Positions 1 through 6,711 of a stretch of DNA of 24,458 nt are shown here, one piece after another. Source of the stretch: an uncultured Bacteroidales bacterium. GTDB lineage: Bacteria; Bacteroidota; Bacteroidia; Bacteroidales; Muribaculaceae. Position 1 is the stretch's first letter. Each line of letters starts with the position of its first letter. The notes beneath the pieces are model-generated. The model was not told where the DNA came from and did no database searches. It was given only the letters and a program-made list of their open reading frames with translations. Position numbers and translations under genes: made by a program. The stretch lies in assembly GCA_900549375.1 (NCBI GenBank), contig URNY01000021.1, positions 1 to 24,458 of the forward strand. The letters are read 5' to 3'.

Positions 1-122
1 GCTGATGGCGAAAACCGGCCGATACCGAAATCAAATCCAGAATATTAACCAACCAAAACGATAATCAAGTTCCGGTTTTCTTTTATCCGGAAATTCTTTC
101 GTAAACAACCACAGTTCTACAG
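1..122. other. Left-edge region upstream of yidC, no assignable gene
   Basis: No complete gene is visible. Two rightward frames entering from the left edge stop at 46-48 and 61-63, so the end of an upstream gene may be present, but the peptides are too short to identify. pyrG commonly precedes yidC in Bacteroidetes; that is family knowledge and is not shown here. A 6-base inverted repeat, TTCCGG at 70-75 and CCGGAA at 87-92 with an 11-base T-rich loop, could end the upstream transcript or sit in the yidC leader. No clear TAnnTTTG promoter was found. Confidence 0.3.
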
Positions 123-2222
123 ATGGACAAGAACACAATCAATGGCCTTTTGGCAATGCTGGCCGTCTTCATCCTCTTCATGTGGCTCTCGCCTAAAAAC
201 AACACAGAGAACGAGCGCTCCGCGCAGGAGGAGCAGACCATTCAGGGCACACCCGTGGCCACTACGCTCGACTCGCTCACGCAGCAGGAAAGCGAATGGC
301 TCCGAAGCAATATAATTGAAAACGGCGTTCCCGAGACTCTGGCAGATTCCACCCGTGCCTACCGCCTGGAGCAGGGTCCCGTAAACCTCACGCTCGCCGG
401 CGATTCCGTATGGGGAACTGTTGAGGTAGAGGGGGAGAAACTCGCCTGGGGCGACCTAAGCTCTCCGGCAGCCGCCACAAAGATAGGCATCAAACGCCAG
501 CGCAAAGCCATCGACATTGTGCGTCAGGCTTCCATCTCACTCGGAAAATATGGTCGGTTTTCGCGCTTCCTGACAGGCACAGACTCCAAAGTGCGCCTTG
601 AAAACGATGTGCTCAGCCTCGACCTAAGCGCCCGGTCCGGCTCCATAACTCGCGCCGAACTCAAGAAATACGACACCGAATACTCCTCCGACGAAACCGC
701 CAAGACAAAGAAAAGAGTGGTGATTTTCGAAGGAGATAAAAACCGCTTCAATTTCCAGCTCCCTCTGCCGCAGGCAGTGGAGACCGCCGACCTCTACTTC
801 ACGCCCCGTCAGCTCAACGACTCCACCGTGCTCATGGCTCTCGAGCTCACTCCCGACGCCTATTGGGGAATCGAATATACGCTCCCTAAGGGGGAAAGCT
901 ATGTGGTGCGCATGAGGGTGGTGCAGAAAAACATGGCCGCCATCGTGCAGAGCAACGCCCGCAACCTCGGATTCAACTGGCAACAGGATATCCACCGTCA
1001 GGAGAAAGGCCGCATGTTCGAGGAACGCAATTCCGGCCTCTATTATAAATTCGCCGGCGGTTCGGTCGAGAATCTCTCCGAAGCCAAGAACGACAGCGAG
1101 GAGCGTCAGGCAAAGATCCGCTGGATAGGTTTCAAAAACCAGTTCTTCTCAAGCGTGATGATAGCCGACCGTCCGTTCAACACAGCTGATTTCTCCTCGA
1201 AAGTGCTGAAGGGTCAGGACTATCTCAAGAGCCTCTCGGCCGAAGCCGTTGTCAACGACTACGACTGGAATGCGGAGAACCCCGCGTCGTTCCATCTCTT
1301 CATCGGCCCGAACCTCTATCCGCTGCTCTCGCATCTCGACAAGGAGATCAACGCCGGCGAGAACCTAAGCCTTACGAAACTCATCCCGCTCGGATGGAGC
1401 ATCTTCCGCTGGATCAACACCGGCGTGGTGATCCCGATATTCACCTTCCTCGGCAAATTCATCTCCAACTATGGAATCATAATCCTTCTGCTCACTCTAT
1501 TCATCAAGCTCGTGCTCTTCCCCCTGACCTACAAGAGCTATAAGAGTCAGGCCAAGATGCGCGTGCTCGCTCCCGATATCAAAGCCATCAACGAGAAATA
1601 TCCGGGCAATGAGAACGCGATGACACGCCAGCAGAAGACAATGGCTCTCTATTCGAAAGCCGGAGCAAGCCCGATGTCGGGATGCCTGCCGATGCTTCTC
1701 CAGATGCCTATCCTCTTCGCAATGTTCAGCTTCTTCCCGAGTTGCATCGAACTGCGCGGCCAGAGCTTCCTCTGGGCCCACGACCTCTCCGCTCCCGATG
1801 CCATCATCTCCTGGAGCGGCAACATCCCGCTGGTAACCGAATATTTCGGCAACCATATCTCGCTCTTCTGTCTGCTGATGACGGCCACCAACATCATCTA
1901 TACCTACATCAACATGCAGAACCAGCCGAGCACAATGCCCGGCATGAAGTGGATGATGTATCTGATGCCCGTGTTCTTCCTCGTATTCTTCAACAACTAC
2001 GCCGCCGGCCTCTCCTACTATTATTTCCTGTCGCTGCTCATCACCATCATCCAGACCTACGCATTCCGCTATATCATCAAGGAGGAGGATGTGCGCAAGG
2101 CAATGGCCGAAGCTGCCAAAAAACCGAGAAAGAAATCCGGTTTCATGGCTCGCCTCGAGGAGATGCAGCGCCAGCAGCAGGCCATGCTCCGCGAACAGCA
2201 GAAAAAACAGCGCGGCAGATAA
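123..2222 (+). CDS. yidC: Membrane protein insertase YidC
   Basis: YidC inserts and folds inner-membrane proteins, alone or with SecYEG. The 699-residue product begins MDKNTI, as usual in Bacteroidetes, with a first membrane segment at about residues 8-23. A large periplasmic domain fills roughly 30-430. The conserved insertase core follows at about 435-655: a segment ending FIKLVLFPLTYKSY, the cytoplasmic hairpin containing AKMRVLAP, and the GCLPMLLQMPILFAMF segment. Lys462 occupies the place of the positively charged groove residue (Arg in E. coli). The tail (about 656-699) is rich in Lys, Arg and Gln, consistent with ribosome contact. Length fits Gram-negative YidC. The start gives the first hydrophobic segment directly after the N terminus. 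The next gene starts 44 bases downstream, so co-transcription is likely. Confidence 0.97.
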   Translation: MDKNTINGLLAMLAVFILFMWLSPKNNTENERSAQEEQTIQGTPVATTLDSLTQQESEWLRSNIIENGVPETLADSTRAYRLEQGPVNLTLAGDSVWGTVEVEGEKLAWGDLSSPAAATKIGIKRQRKAIDIVRQASISLGKYGRFSRFLTGTDSKVRLENDVLSLDLSARSGSITRAELKKYDTEYSSDETAKTKKRVVIFEGDKNRFNFQLPLPQAVETADLYFTPRQLNDSTVLMALELTPDAYWGIEYTLPKGESYVVRMRVVQKNMAAIVQSNARNLGFNWQQDIHRQEKGRMFEERNSGLYYKFAGGSVENLSEAKNDSEERQAKIRWIGFKNQFFSSVMIADRPFNTADFSSKVLKGQDYLKSLSAEAVVNDYDWNAENPASFHLFIGPNLYPLLSHLDKEINAGENLSLTKLIPLGWSIFRWINTGVVIPIFTFLGKFISNYGIIILLLTLFIKLVLFPLTYKSYKSQAKMRVLAPDIKAINEKYPGNENAMTRQQKTMALYSKAGASPMSGCLPMLLQMPILFAMFSFFPSCIELRGQSFLWAHDLSAPDAIISWSGNIPLVTEYFGNHISLFCLLMTATNIIYTYINMQNQPSTMPGMKWMMYLMPVFFLVFFNNYAAGLSYYYFLSLLITIIQTYAFRYIIKEEDVRKAMAEAAKKPRKKSGFMARLEEMQRQQQAMLREQQKKQRGR

Positions 2223-2237
2223 TTGCCGGCGACGGAC

Positions 2238-2258
2238 CCGCGCCCGCTATCAGCGCGG
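2238..2258 (+). other. Small GC-rich inverted repeat in the yidC-polyferredoxin spacer
   Basis: CCGCGC at 2238-2243 can pair with GCGCGG at 2253-2258 across a 9-base loop, eight bases before the next start codon. No T run follows, so an intrinsic terminator is unlikely. It may be chance in a GC-rich spacer or may modulate translation of the downstream gene. Confidence 0.2.
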
Positions 2259-2266
2259 CTTGAAAT

Positions 2267-3088
2267 ATGAAACAGCTCAGAGTAATACGCGTGTTTCTGG
2301 CGGCTCTCTTCTTTGCCGCCGCATCAGCCTATCTCATGATCGGGCCGCGTGTGCATCCGCTCGCTGCGGTCTCCTTCAAGAGTCAGGTTGTGCTCTCCGC
2401 GGTATCGGTCTCGATCGGTGCCGCTCTCGTATGGCTCGTGCTGACTTTCCTGTTCGGTCGCATTTATTGCTCAACGGTATGCCCCATAGGCACACTCTCC
2501 GATATATTCATCTGGCTAAGAAGATATATTCCGCGACTCAACCGGCCATTCTCCTTTCGTCCGCGACGCGTATGGTCTGTCCATGTGCTCCTCGGATATC
2601 TGATATGCCTCACCACAGGACTCGTGGCTGTGCCCTATCTTGTGGAGCCATGGAACATAATGCGCAACATCGCTTCGGCCGTCAACCCCTCGGCCGTAGA
2701 GACAACCTGGATCGCGCTCGGACTGGGCGCAGCCACAGGCATTGCCGCCGGAATCATCTCTCTCCTTCTTATCGCCGTATGGTCGGCACTGGCAGGGCGC
2801 GGCTTCTGCACCGATTTCTGCCCGATGGGAACAGCCATGGGACTCCTCCACGAGCATACACTCTATCACATCGAAATCGACCCGGACCGCTGCACATCAT
2901 GCGGTCTCTGCGAGGATGCCTGCAAGTCGCAGTGCATAAAGATTGTGAGCCGATATGTCGACAATTCGCGATGCGTCCGCTGTTTCGACTGTGTGGCGAA
3001 ATGCCCCGAGGAGGCCATCCGTTTCCAGCAGAACCGCAACCGGCGCGTAACGCCGCTCATGCGCAAAGTTAAAAAATCCACTCCATAA
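2267..3088 (+). CDS. NapH/MauN-like membrane 4Fe-4S polyferredoxin
   Basis: This is a 273-residue integral membrane iron-sulfur protein with the architecture of NapH, MauN and NosR-type proteins, which pass electrons across the inner membrane. Hydrophobic segments lie near 6-25, 40-63, 105-126 and 147-175. Two CxxxCP motifs flank the membrane part (C68/C72 in CSTVCP, C181/C185 in CTDFCP). Two ferredoxin clusters follow: C209, C212, C215, C219 and C236, C239, C242, C246. All expected ligands are present. No nap, nos or mau genes are nearby, so the partner is unknown; a general quinol or thiol electron-transfer role is inferred. It sits 44 bases after yidC and 10 bases before thyA. The family is clear; the substrate is not. 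Confidence 0.88.
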   Translation: MKQLRVIRVFLAALFFAAASAYLMIGPRVHPLAAVSFKSQVVLSAVSVSIGAALVWLVLTFLFGRIYCSTVCPIGTLSDIFIWLRRYIPRLNRPFSFRPRRVWSVHVLLGYLICLTTGLVAVPYLVEPWNIMRNIASAVNPSAVETTWIALGLGAATGIAAGIISLLLIAVWSALAGRGFCTDFCPMGTAMGLLHEHTLYHIEIDPDRCTSCGLCEDACKSQCIKIVSRYVDNSRCVRCFDCVAKCPEEAIRFQQNRNRRVTPLMRKVKKSTP

Positions 3089-3098
3089 TTTCCGCTCC

Positions 3099-3893
3099 AT
3101 GAAAACATATCTCGACCTGTTGCGACATATTCTCGCCGACGGACACCGCAAAGAGGACCGCACCGGAACCGGCACGATCTCCACCTTCGGCTGGCAGATG
3201 CGTTTCGATCTCTCCCAAGGCTTTCCTCTTCTCACCACCAAGAAGGTCCACCTCAAAAGCATCATCCACGAGCTGCTCTGGTTTCTCAAAGGGGATACCA
3301 ACGTGAAATACCTCCAGGAGAACGGTGTGAGGATATGGAACGAATGGGCAGGTCCCGACGGCGACCTCGGCCATATCTACGGCTATCAATGGCGCTCATG
3401 GCCCGACTATTCCGGAGGACATATCGACCAGATCTCCGCCGCCATCAACGATATCAGAAACAATCCGGATTCCCGACGCATAATCGTGAATTCCTGGAAT
3501 GTGGCCGACCTCGGAAACATGAACCTCCCTCCTTGCCACACTTTCTTCCAATTCTACGTGTGCGAAGGGAAACTCTCGCTGCAGCTCTATCAGCGAAGCG
3601 CCGACTGCTTCCTCGGAGTGCCTTTCAACATCGCCAGCTATGCCCTGCTATGCATGATGACAGCCCAGGTCTGCGGCCTGCAGCCCGGAGAGTTCATCCA
3701 TACCCTCGGCGATGCCCACATCTACACCAACCATCTCGATCAGGTGCATGAACAATTACGCCGGGAACCGAGAGCGCTTCCGAAGATGCGTCTCAATCCC
3801 GACGTAAAGGACATTTTCGATTTCAAATACGAGGATTTCACTCTCGAAGGCTACGACCCCTGGCCGGCCATCAAAGGAGTTGTCAGTGTCTGA
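3099..3893 (+). CDS. thyA: Thymidylate synthase ThyA
   Basis: ThyA methylates dUMP to dTMP using 5,10-methylene-tetrahydrofolate, releasing dihydrofolate. The 264-residue product has the same length as the E. coli enzyme and aligns closely from memory. Visible motifs are the DRTGTGT phosphate loop with Arg21, the HELLWFLKGDTN helix, Arg126/Arg127 in PDSRRI, catalytic Cys146 in LPPCH, the QRSADCFLGVPFN segment with Asp169 and Asn177, and GDAHIYTNH. The gene follows the polyferredoxin by 10 bases and probably shares its transcript. No dihydrofolate reductase gene follows, although folA often does; folD lies about 4.3 kb downstream. The last 11 bases overlap the 3' end of the convergent LacI-family gene. 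Confidence 0.98.
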   Translation: MKTYLDLLRHILADGHRKEDRTGTGTISTFGWQMRFDLSQGFPLLTTKKVHLKSIIHELLWFLKGDTNVKYLQENGVRIWNEWAGPDGDLGHIYGYQWRSWPDYSGGHIDQISAAINDIRNNPDSRRIIVNSWNVADLGNMNLPPCHTFFQFYVCEGKLSLQLYQRSADCFLGVPFNIASYALLCMMTAQVCGLQPGEFIHTLGDAHIYTNHLDQVHEQLRREPRALPKMRLNPDVKDIFDFKYEDFTLEGYDPWPAIKGVVSV

Positions 3894-4929
3894 CAGACTG
3901 CGTATGCGTTGATTCGCGAAGCATTATCTTCGAGTCGAGCACCACTTTCTCTCCCGTTTCCTCCGTCGAAAAAGTGATTTCCGCATCCTTGCTGTCGATA
4001 CGGTTCAGCAACAGCTCGGCAGCGCTGCGGCCCATCTCCTCATGAGGAGCGTTCACAGCCGTCAACGGCGGATACAACATCTCCGAAAGGGGCGATCCGT
4101 TGAAACATGCCACCGACACCTGATCCGGTATGGCTATTCCTTTCTGACGCAAATGGTTCATCACGCCTATGGCAACAAGCTCGTTGTAGGTAACGACTCC
4201 ATCGAATTCAATTCCCTTATCCAGAAGCTCGCTGATAACGCGCTCGCCGTCGGCCGTGCTCAGCCCGGCCTCTACTGTCAGCTCACGGGGAACCTTGATT
4301 CCAAATTTTTTCATCACATCGTCGTAGGCGCGGGAAAACGACTTCATCTCATTGCTGAGAGAGGGGCCCTTGATATTCACTATCCGGCGGCGTCCGGCGC
4401 AGACTATGTGGTCGAGAAGGAAAAACGCCTTGTCGTAGCTGTTGATGCCTACGCACGGTGCATCAACCCCCTCGAGAGAATCCGGAAAGAATACAAGCGG
4501 AATGCCTTTGTCGAGCAGGCGCTTGTACTCCTCTATGTTTTCGGCGCAATGGCAATGCTCTACTATGATACCGTCGAGCAGGCTATGCTCGAGCATGCGG
4601 ATATAACCGCGCTCAAGCTCCGGATTGTTGTCTGAGTCACATGTCACAACATAAATTCCTCTCTCCTGCATCACTGCATTGATCCCTTTCAGCACCCTCG
4701 ACGCATACGGGGTTATCATTTCGTTCACAATCACTCCGATTGTATTGCTGCGGCCGGTCCGAAGATTGGCCGCAAGAATGTTGCGACGATAGCCCATCTC
4801 GCGAGCAGTTCTGAATATGCGAGATTTCGTCTCGGGACGTATGTTCTTATCATCGGCAAGCGCACGTGAAACGGTGGAAACCGACAGATTCAGGTGCGCC
4901 GCTATATCTTTTATTGTTACACGTTTCAT
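3883..4929 (-). CDS. LacI/GalR-family transcriptional regulator
   Basis: This is a DNA-binding regulator of 348 residues from the chosen start. A LacI helix-turn-helix occupies residues 4-23 (VTIKDIAAHLNLSVSTVSRA). The hinge helix around 50-60 contains Leu56, the position that intercalates at the central CpG of operators in LacI and PurR. A periplasmic-binding-protein-like effector domain covers about 62-340. ATG at 4929 places VTIKDIA at the canonical distance; an in-frame ATG at 4953 and a GTG at 5007 are possible but add non-family residues. No sugar transport or catabolic genes adjoin it, so the ligand is unknown. Its 3' end overlaps thyA convergently. A leftward promoter and ACGTTT motifs lie upstream, suggesting autoregulation. 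Confidence 0.93.
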   Translation of the reverse strand: MKRVTIKDIAAHLNLSVSTVSRALADDKNIRPETKSRIFRTAREMGYRRNILAANLRTGRSNTIGVIVNEMITPYASRVLKGINAVMQERGIYVVTCDSDNNPELERGYIRMLEHSLLDGIIVEHCHCAENIEEYKRLLDKGIPLVFFPDSLEGVDAPCVGINSYDKAFFLLDHIVCAGRRRIVNIKGPSLSNEMKSFSRAYDDVMKKFGIKVPRELTVEAGLSTADGERVISELLDKGIEFDGVVTYNELVAIGVMNHLRQKGIAIPDQVSVACFNGSPLSEMLYPPLTAVNAPHEEMGRSAAELLLNRIDSKDAEITFSTEETGEKVVLDSKIMLRESTHTQSVRH

Positions 4930-5036
4930 TTGCTTATCCGTAATAGTTGACATTGGTAATTGAAGAACCCCTCTCTTCGCAGCCCGTACAGGATATTTAT
5001 CGACCACTCGAATCAGGGCGTGACCTTCCTTGTGCG

Positions 5037-5068
5037 CAAATATAATATCTCAAAATCTATTATGCAAC
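5037..5068 (-). promoter_or_regulatory. Predicted Bacteroidetes promoter for the LacI-family gene
   Basis: Read on the minus strand, GTTG (5068-5065) is followed by 20 bases and TATATTTG (5044-5037), close to the Bacteroidetes consensus of TTTG, about 19 bases, TAnnTTTG. Transcription would begin near 5030, giving a leader of about 100 bases to the ATG at 4929. The -7 element matches fully; the -33 element has one mismatch. Confidence 0.6.
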
Positions 5069-5102
5069 TTTTTAGCGTATTTTATTCATAAAAATTTTGC
5101 AT

Positions 5103-5152
5103 ACGTTTCACAACGCCCCTATTTTAGAACGTTTGCAATTTTTAAAACGTTT
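5103..5152. promoter_or_regulatory. Cluster of three ACGTTT motifs, candidate LacI-family operators
   Basis: ACGTTT occurs at 5103-5108, 5129-5134 and 5147-5152. The third lies in a perfect 8-base palindrome AAACGTTT (5145-5152), and the second in AACGTT (5128-5133). A palindrome centred on CpG is typical of LacI/PurR/CcpA-family operators, and the adjacent regulator keeps the hinge Leu that reads such a centre. The cluster lies between the predicted leftward regulator promoter and the predicted rightward promoter, so one protein could control both. Operator function is inferred; the surrounding sequence is AT-rich. Confidence 0.42.
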
Positions 5153-5187
5153 CTATATGCCATTTTTCTGCTCTTTTATAATTTTTT

Positions 5188-5218
5188 TTTGCTTTCCTTC
5201 GCGAGATAATTATATTTG
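5188..5218 (+). promoter_or_regulatory. Predicted strong Bacteroidetes promoter for a small RNA
   Basis: TTTG at 5188-5191, exactly 19 bases, then TATATTTG at 5211-5218 matches the Bacteroidetes housekeeping promoter consensus at every defined position. Transcription would begin around 5223-5226. No protein-coding frame of useful length begins downstream before the hairpin at 5357-5388, so the product is most likely noncoding. Confidence 0.65.
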
Positions 5219-5222
5219 CATT

Positions 5223-5390
5223 GCCGGATTGATCCGTGGCGGAACGACCGGCACTTTCATAGCATCAAGTGCCAAGCAAGTGATAAGAAGAATCTAAATG
5301 GATAATTAGGTGTAAATAAAATTAGGCAACTGATAAATCAGTTTATTAAAGCGCAGATGGCGGAGGTGTCGTGAGACATCTCCGCCATAA
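5223..5390 (+). ncRNA. Candidate structured small RNA, about 170 nt
   Basis: The interval begins at the expected transcription start of a consensus promoter and ends at a strong stem-loop. It holds a 5' hairpin (GCCGG 5223-5227 with CCGGC 5248-5252, and inner TCCG 5233-5236 with CGGA 5240-5243). An alternative 7-base stem pairs GGCACTT 5250-5256 with AAGTGCC 5267-5273; it shares 5250-5252 with the first hairpin, so the two exclude each other. A third hairpin pairs AACTGA 5328-5333 with TCAGTT 5338-5343 around a TAAA loop. The 3' stem is at 5357-5388. Stops occur in all frames and the only ATG-initiated frame near its centre is three codons long. It matches no RNA family I recognise (not 6S, tmRNA or SRP RNA). 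Existence and boundaries are inferred. Confidence 0.45.
5357..5388. terminator. Strong stem-loop, probable (possibly bidirectional) terminator
   Basis: A 14-base stem with one G-U/A-C position (5357-5370 with 5375-5388) closes a GTGA tetraloop. It lies between the candidate rightward small RNA and the leftward ompA-like gene that ends at 5461. On the plus strand AATTTATATATA follows; on the minus strand a moderately T-rich stretch follows. Neither is a classic T run, so termination may be incomplete, but the position suits both transcripts. Confidence 0.6.
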
Positions 5391-5422
5391 TTTATATATA
5401 TTGGATAATTTATATATTGGAT
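5389..5422. repeat. Imperfect tandem AT-rich repeat
   Basis: Two adjacent copies, 5389-5406 (18 bases) and 5407-5422 (16 bases), both read AATTTATATAT and end ATTGGAT, differing by one TA unit. They fill the space between the stem-loop and the 3' end of the ompA-like gene. Replication slippage is a likely origin; no function is evident. Confidence 0.6.
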
Positions 5423-5460
5423 GGTTATAGGACCTCTGATTTTTACGTATACATCCCCGT

Positions 5461-6210
5461 TCAGGAACCGCTTTGCTGTTCGGCCTGTTTGATCATGTTG
5501 GAATCGGCCGTGATGAAAAGCTCTACCCTGCGGTTCTGTGCTCGGCCGGCGGCCGTGCTATTGCTCGCGATAGGGTCGTTCTCTCCTTGGCCCACAGCTT
5601 TGAGACGCGTCGAAGGTATACCGTGGAGTTCCAGATAATCCACCACGGCCTGCGCGCGTTGCAGAGAAAGACGTTGGTTAAGCTCCTCACTTCCCGTATT
5701 GTCTGTATAACCGATCACGGTAACATCCGTATTGGGGAACTGCTGAAGATTATAGGCCACTTTCGAAAGCGCCGCCTCTGCTTCGGCTGAAAGAGTATGG
5801 GAATTGGTGGCGAACAATACCGAATTGCCGAGCACGAGCTTGATGGCATCGAGATTGTTGCTGTCTTTCACCGTCTGCACGATATATGTGGTGTCGCGTT
5901 TGGAAGCAAGCTCCTTCACGGAAGCGAGTTCCTCTTCAAGCTGTTTCTTCTGCCTGTCCATATGGTTGCCGACAAGGGCTCCCGTTCCGGCGCCTAAGGC
6001 GCTCCCAACAAGAGCGCCGATCCATGTGCCCCGGCCGCCGCCTATCAAGGCGCCGATTCCGGCACCTGCGGCCGCGCCGGCGGCTCCTCCGGCCGTTGCA
6101 CCCTGTCCTGCCTGCGACATACCGTTCCAGGTGTTCTTCAGCGACGTACACCCGCCAAACAGAAACGCCCCGCACAACACTAAGGCTGTCATCTTTGATA
6201 GTGTTTTCAT
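5461..6210 (-). CDS. OmpA-domain peptidoglycan-associated lipoprotein with glycine zipper
   Basis: This 249-residue protein is predicted to be an outer-membrane lipoprotein that binds peptidoglycan. A signal peptide ends in lipobox FGGC, giving lipidated Cys21. Residues about 37-83 are a Gly/Ala-rich glycine-zipper segment of the kind that inserts in or packs against membranes. A short charged helix (about 84-104) leads to an OmpA C-terminal domain at about 128-235, with GYTDNTGS (Asp170), LSLQRAQ (Arg185) and NRRVEL (Arg227/228) matching the diaminopimelate-binding pocket. It resembles the YiaD/OmpA family. It is the last gene of a leftward group with the unknown 141-residue gene (31-base gap) and the phosphatase. 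The strong stem-loop about 70 bases downstream probably ends the transcript. Confidence 0.92.
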   Translation of the reverse strand: MKTLSKMTALVLCGAFLFGGCTSLKNTWNGMSQAGQGATAGGAAGAAAGAGIGALIGGGRGTWIGALVGSALGAGTGALVGNHMDRQKKQLEEELASVKELASKRDTTYIVQTVKDSNNLDAIKLVLGNSVLFATNSHTLSAEAEAALSKVAYNLQQFPNTDVTVIGYTDNTGSEELNQRLSLQRAQAVVDYLELHGIPSTRLKAVGQGENDPIASNSTAAGRAQNRRVELFITADSNMIKQAEQQSGS

Positions 6211-6241
6211 AGCGTTAATTTTATTATGATTCTTTTCGGTT

Positions 6242-6667
6242 TTATCTCTCGTTCAAGGCCTCGAAATAGCAGTCGGCAATAGCGAGCCATTCCTCAAGCG
6301 TGCCCTGAAGGGTATAGCCCTTCACTTCTTCAGGGTCGCCGAGCTCGCGGGCGGCGACATCATCGGTGAGCGTCACCACAACCGGGGGCACGTCTACACC
6401 ATGCGTATAGAAATCAGTGAGATGGACAGGAGCACGATCCTCCTCGACGGCATAAAGACGCCCGTTGGCATGATAAAGACCCGTCACCCTCACGGTCCGC
6501 TCCTTACCTGTCTTTTCACTGCGGTGTAGTATCTCGGGAATGAAATGGAAACCGGCGCGGGAATTATCCCAGAGTATGGCTCCGATCTCTTTCTGCTGCA
6601 TATCCTCGATAATCTTCTGTTTGGCCTGGTCGAGCAGTCCCATGGCCTCTTTCATTGTGTTTTCCAT
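6242..6667 (-). CDS. Conserved-looking hypothetical protein, 141 aa
   Basis: I do not recognise this family. The product is small, acidic and soluble-looking, with no signal peptide, membrane segment or cysteine cluster. The N-terminal third (about 1-27) should form an amphipathic helix rich in Lys, Gln and Glu. The middle (about 30-100) looks beta-rich, with alternating hydrophobic residues, and the last 20 residues suggest a helix (TLEEWLAIADCYFEAL). Internal Met5 and Met9 are alternative starts. It lies 44 bases after the phosphatase stop and 31 bases before the OmpA lipoprotein start on the same strand, so co-transcription is likely. Coding status rests on the clean frame, local codon use and tight spacing. 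A cytoplasmic location is inferred. Confidence 0.75.
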   Translation of the reverse strand: MENTMKEAMGLLDQAKQKIIEDMQQKEIGAILWDNSRAGFHFIPEILHRSEKTGKERTVRVTGLYHANGRLYAVEEDRAPVHLTDFYTHGVDVPPVVVTLTDDVAARELGDPEEVKGYTLQGTLEEWLAIADCYFEALNER

Positions 6668-6711
6668 AATATATATTTTTTATTGTGTTGATTCAATTCT
6701 CTGAAATCCCG

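Noticed and set aside
4042..4635. 197-codon plus-strand frame inside the LacI-family gene
   Set aside because: It is a shadow of a strongly supported minus-strand gene and has no recognisable motifs.
4930..5007. GTG at 5007 and ATG at 4953 as starts for the LacI-family gene
   Set aside because: Both add residues before the canonical start of the helix-turn-helix domain; ATG 4929 matches the family. ATG 4953 remains possible.
5097..5297. Open frame of 66 codons upstream of the candidate small RNA
   Set aside because: It crosses the predicted promoter and operator region, has AT-driven composition (Phe/Ile-rich), and shows no family features.
5223..5390. 6S RNA, tmRNA or SRP RNA identity for the candidate small RNA
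   Set aside because: It is not one long rod with paired ends, has no tRNA-like acceptor or tag frame, and lacks the SRP RNA tetraloop region.
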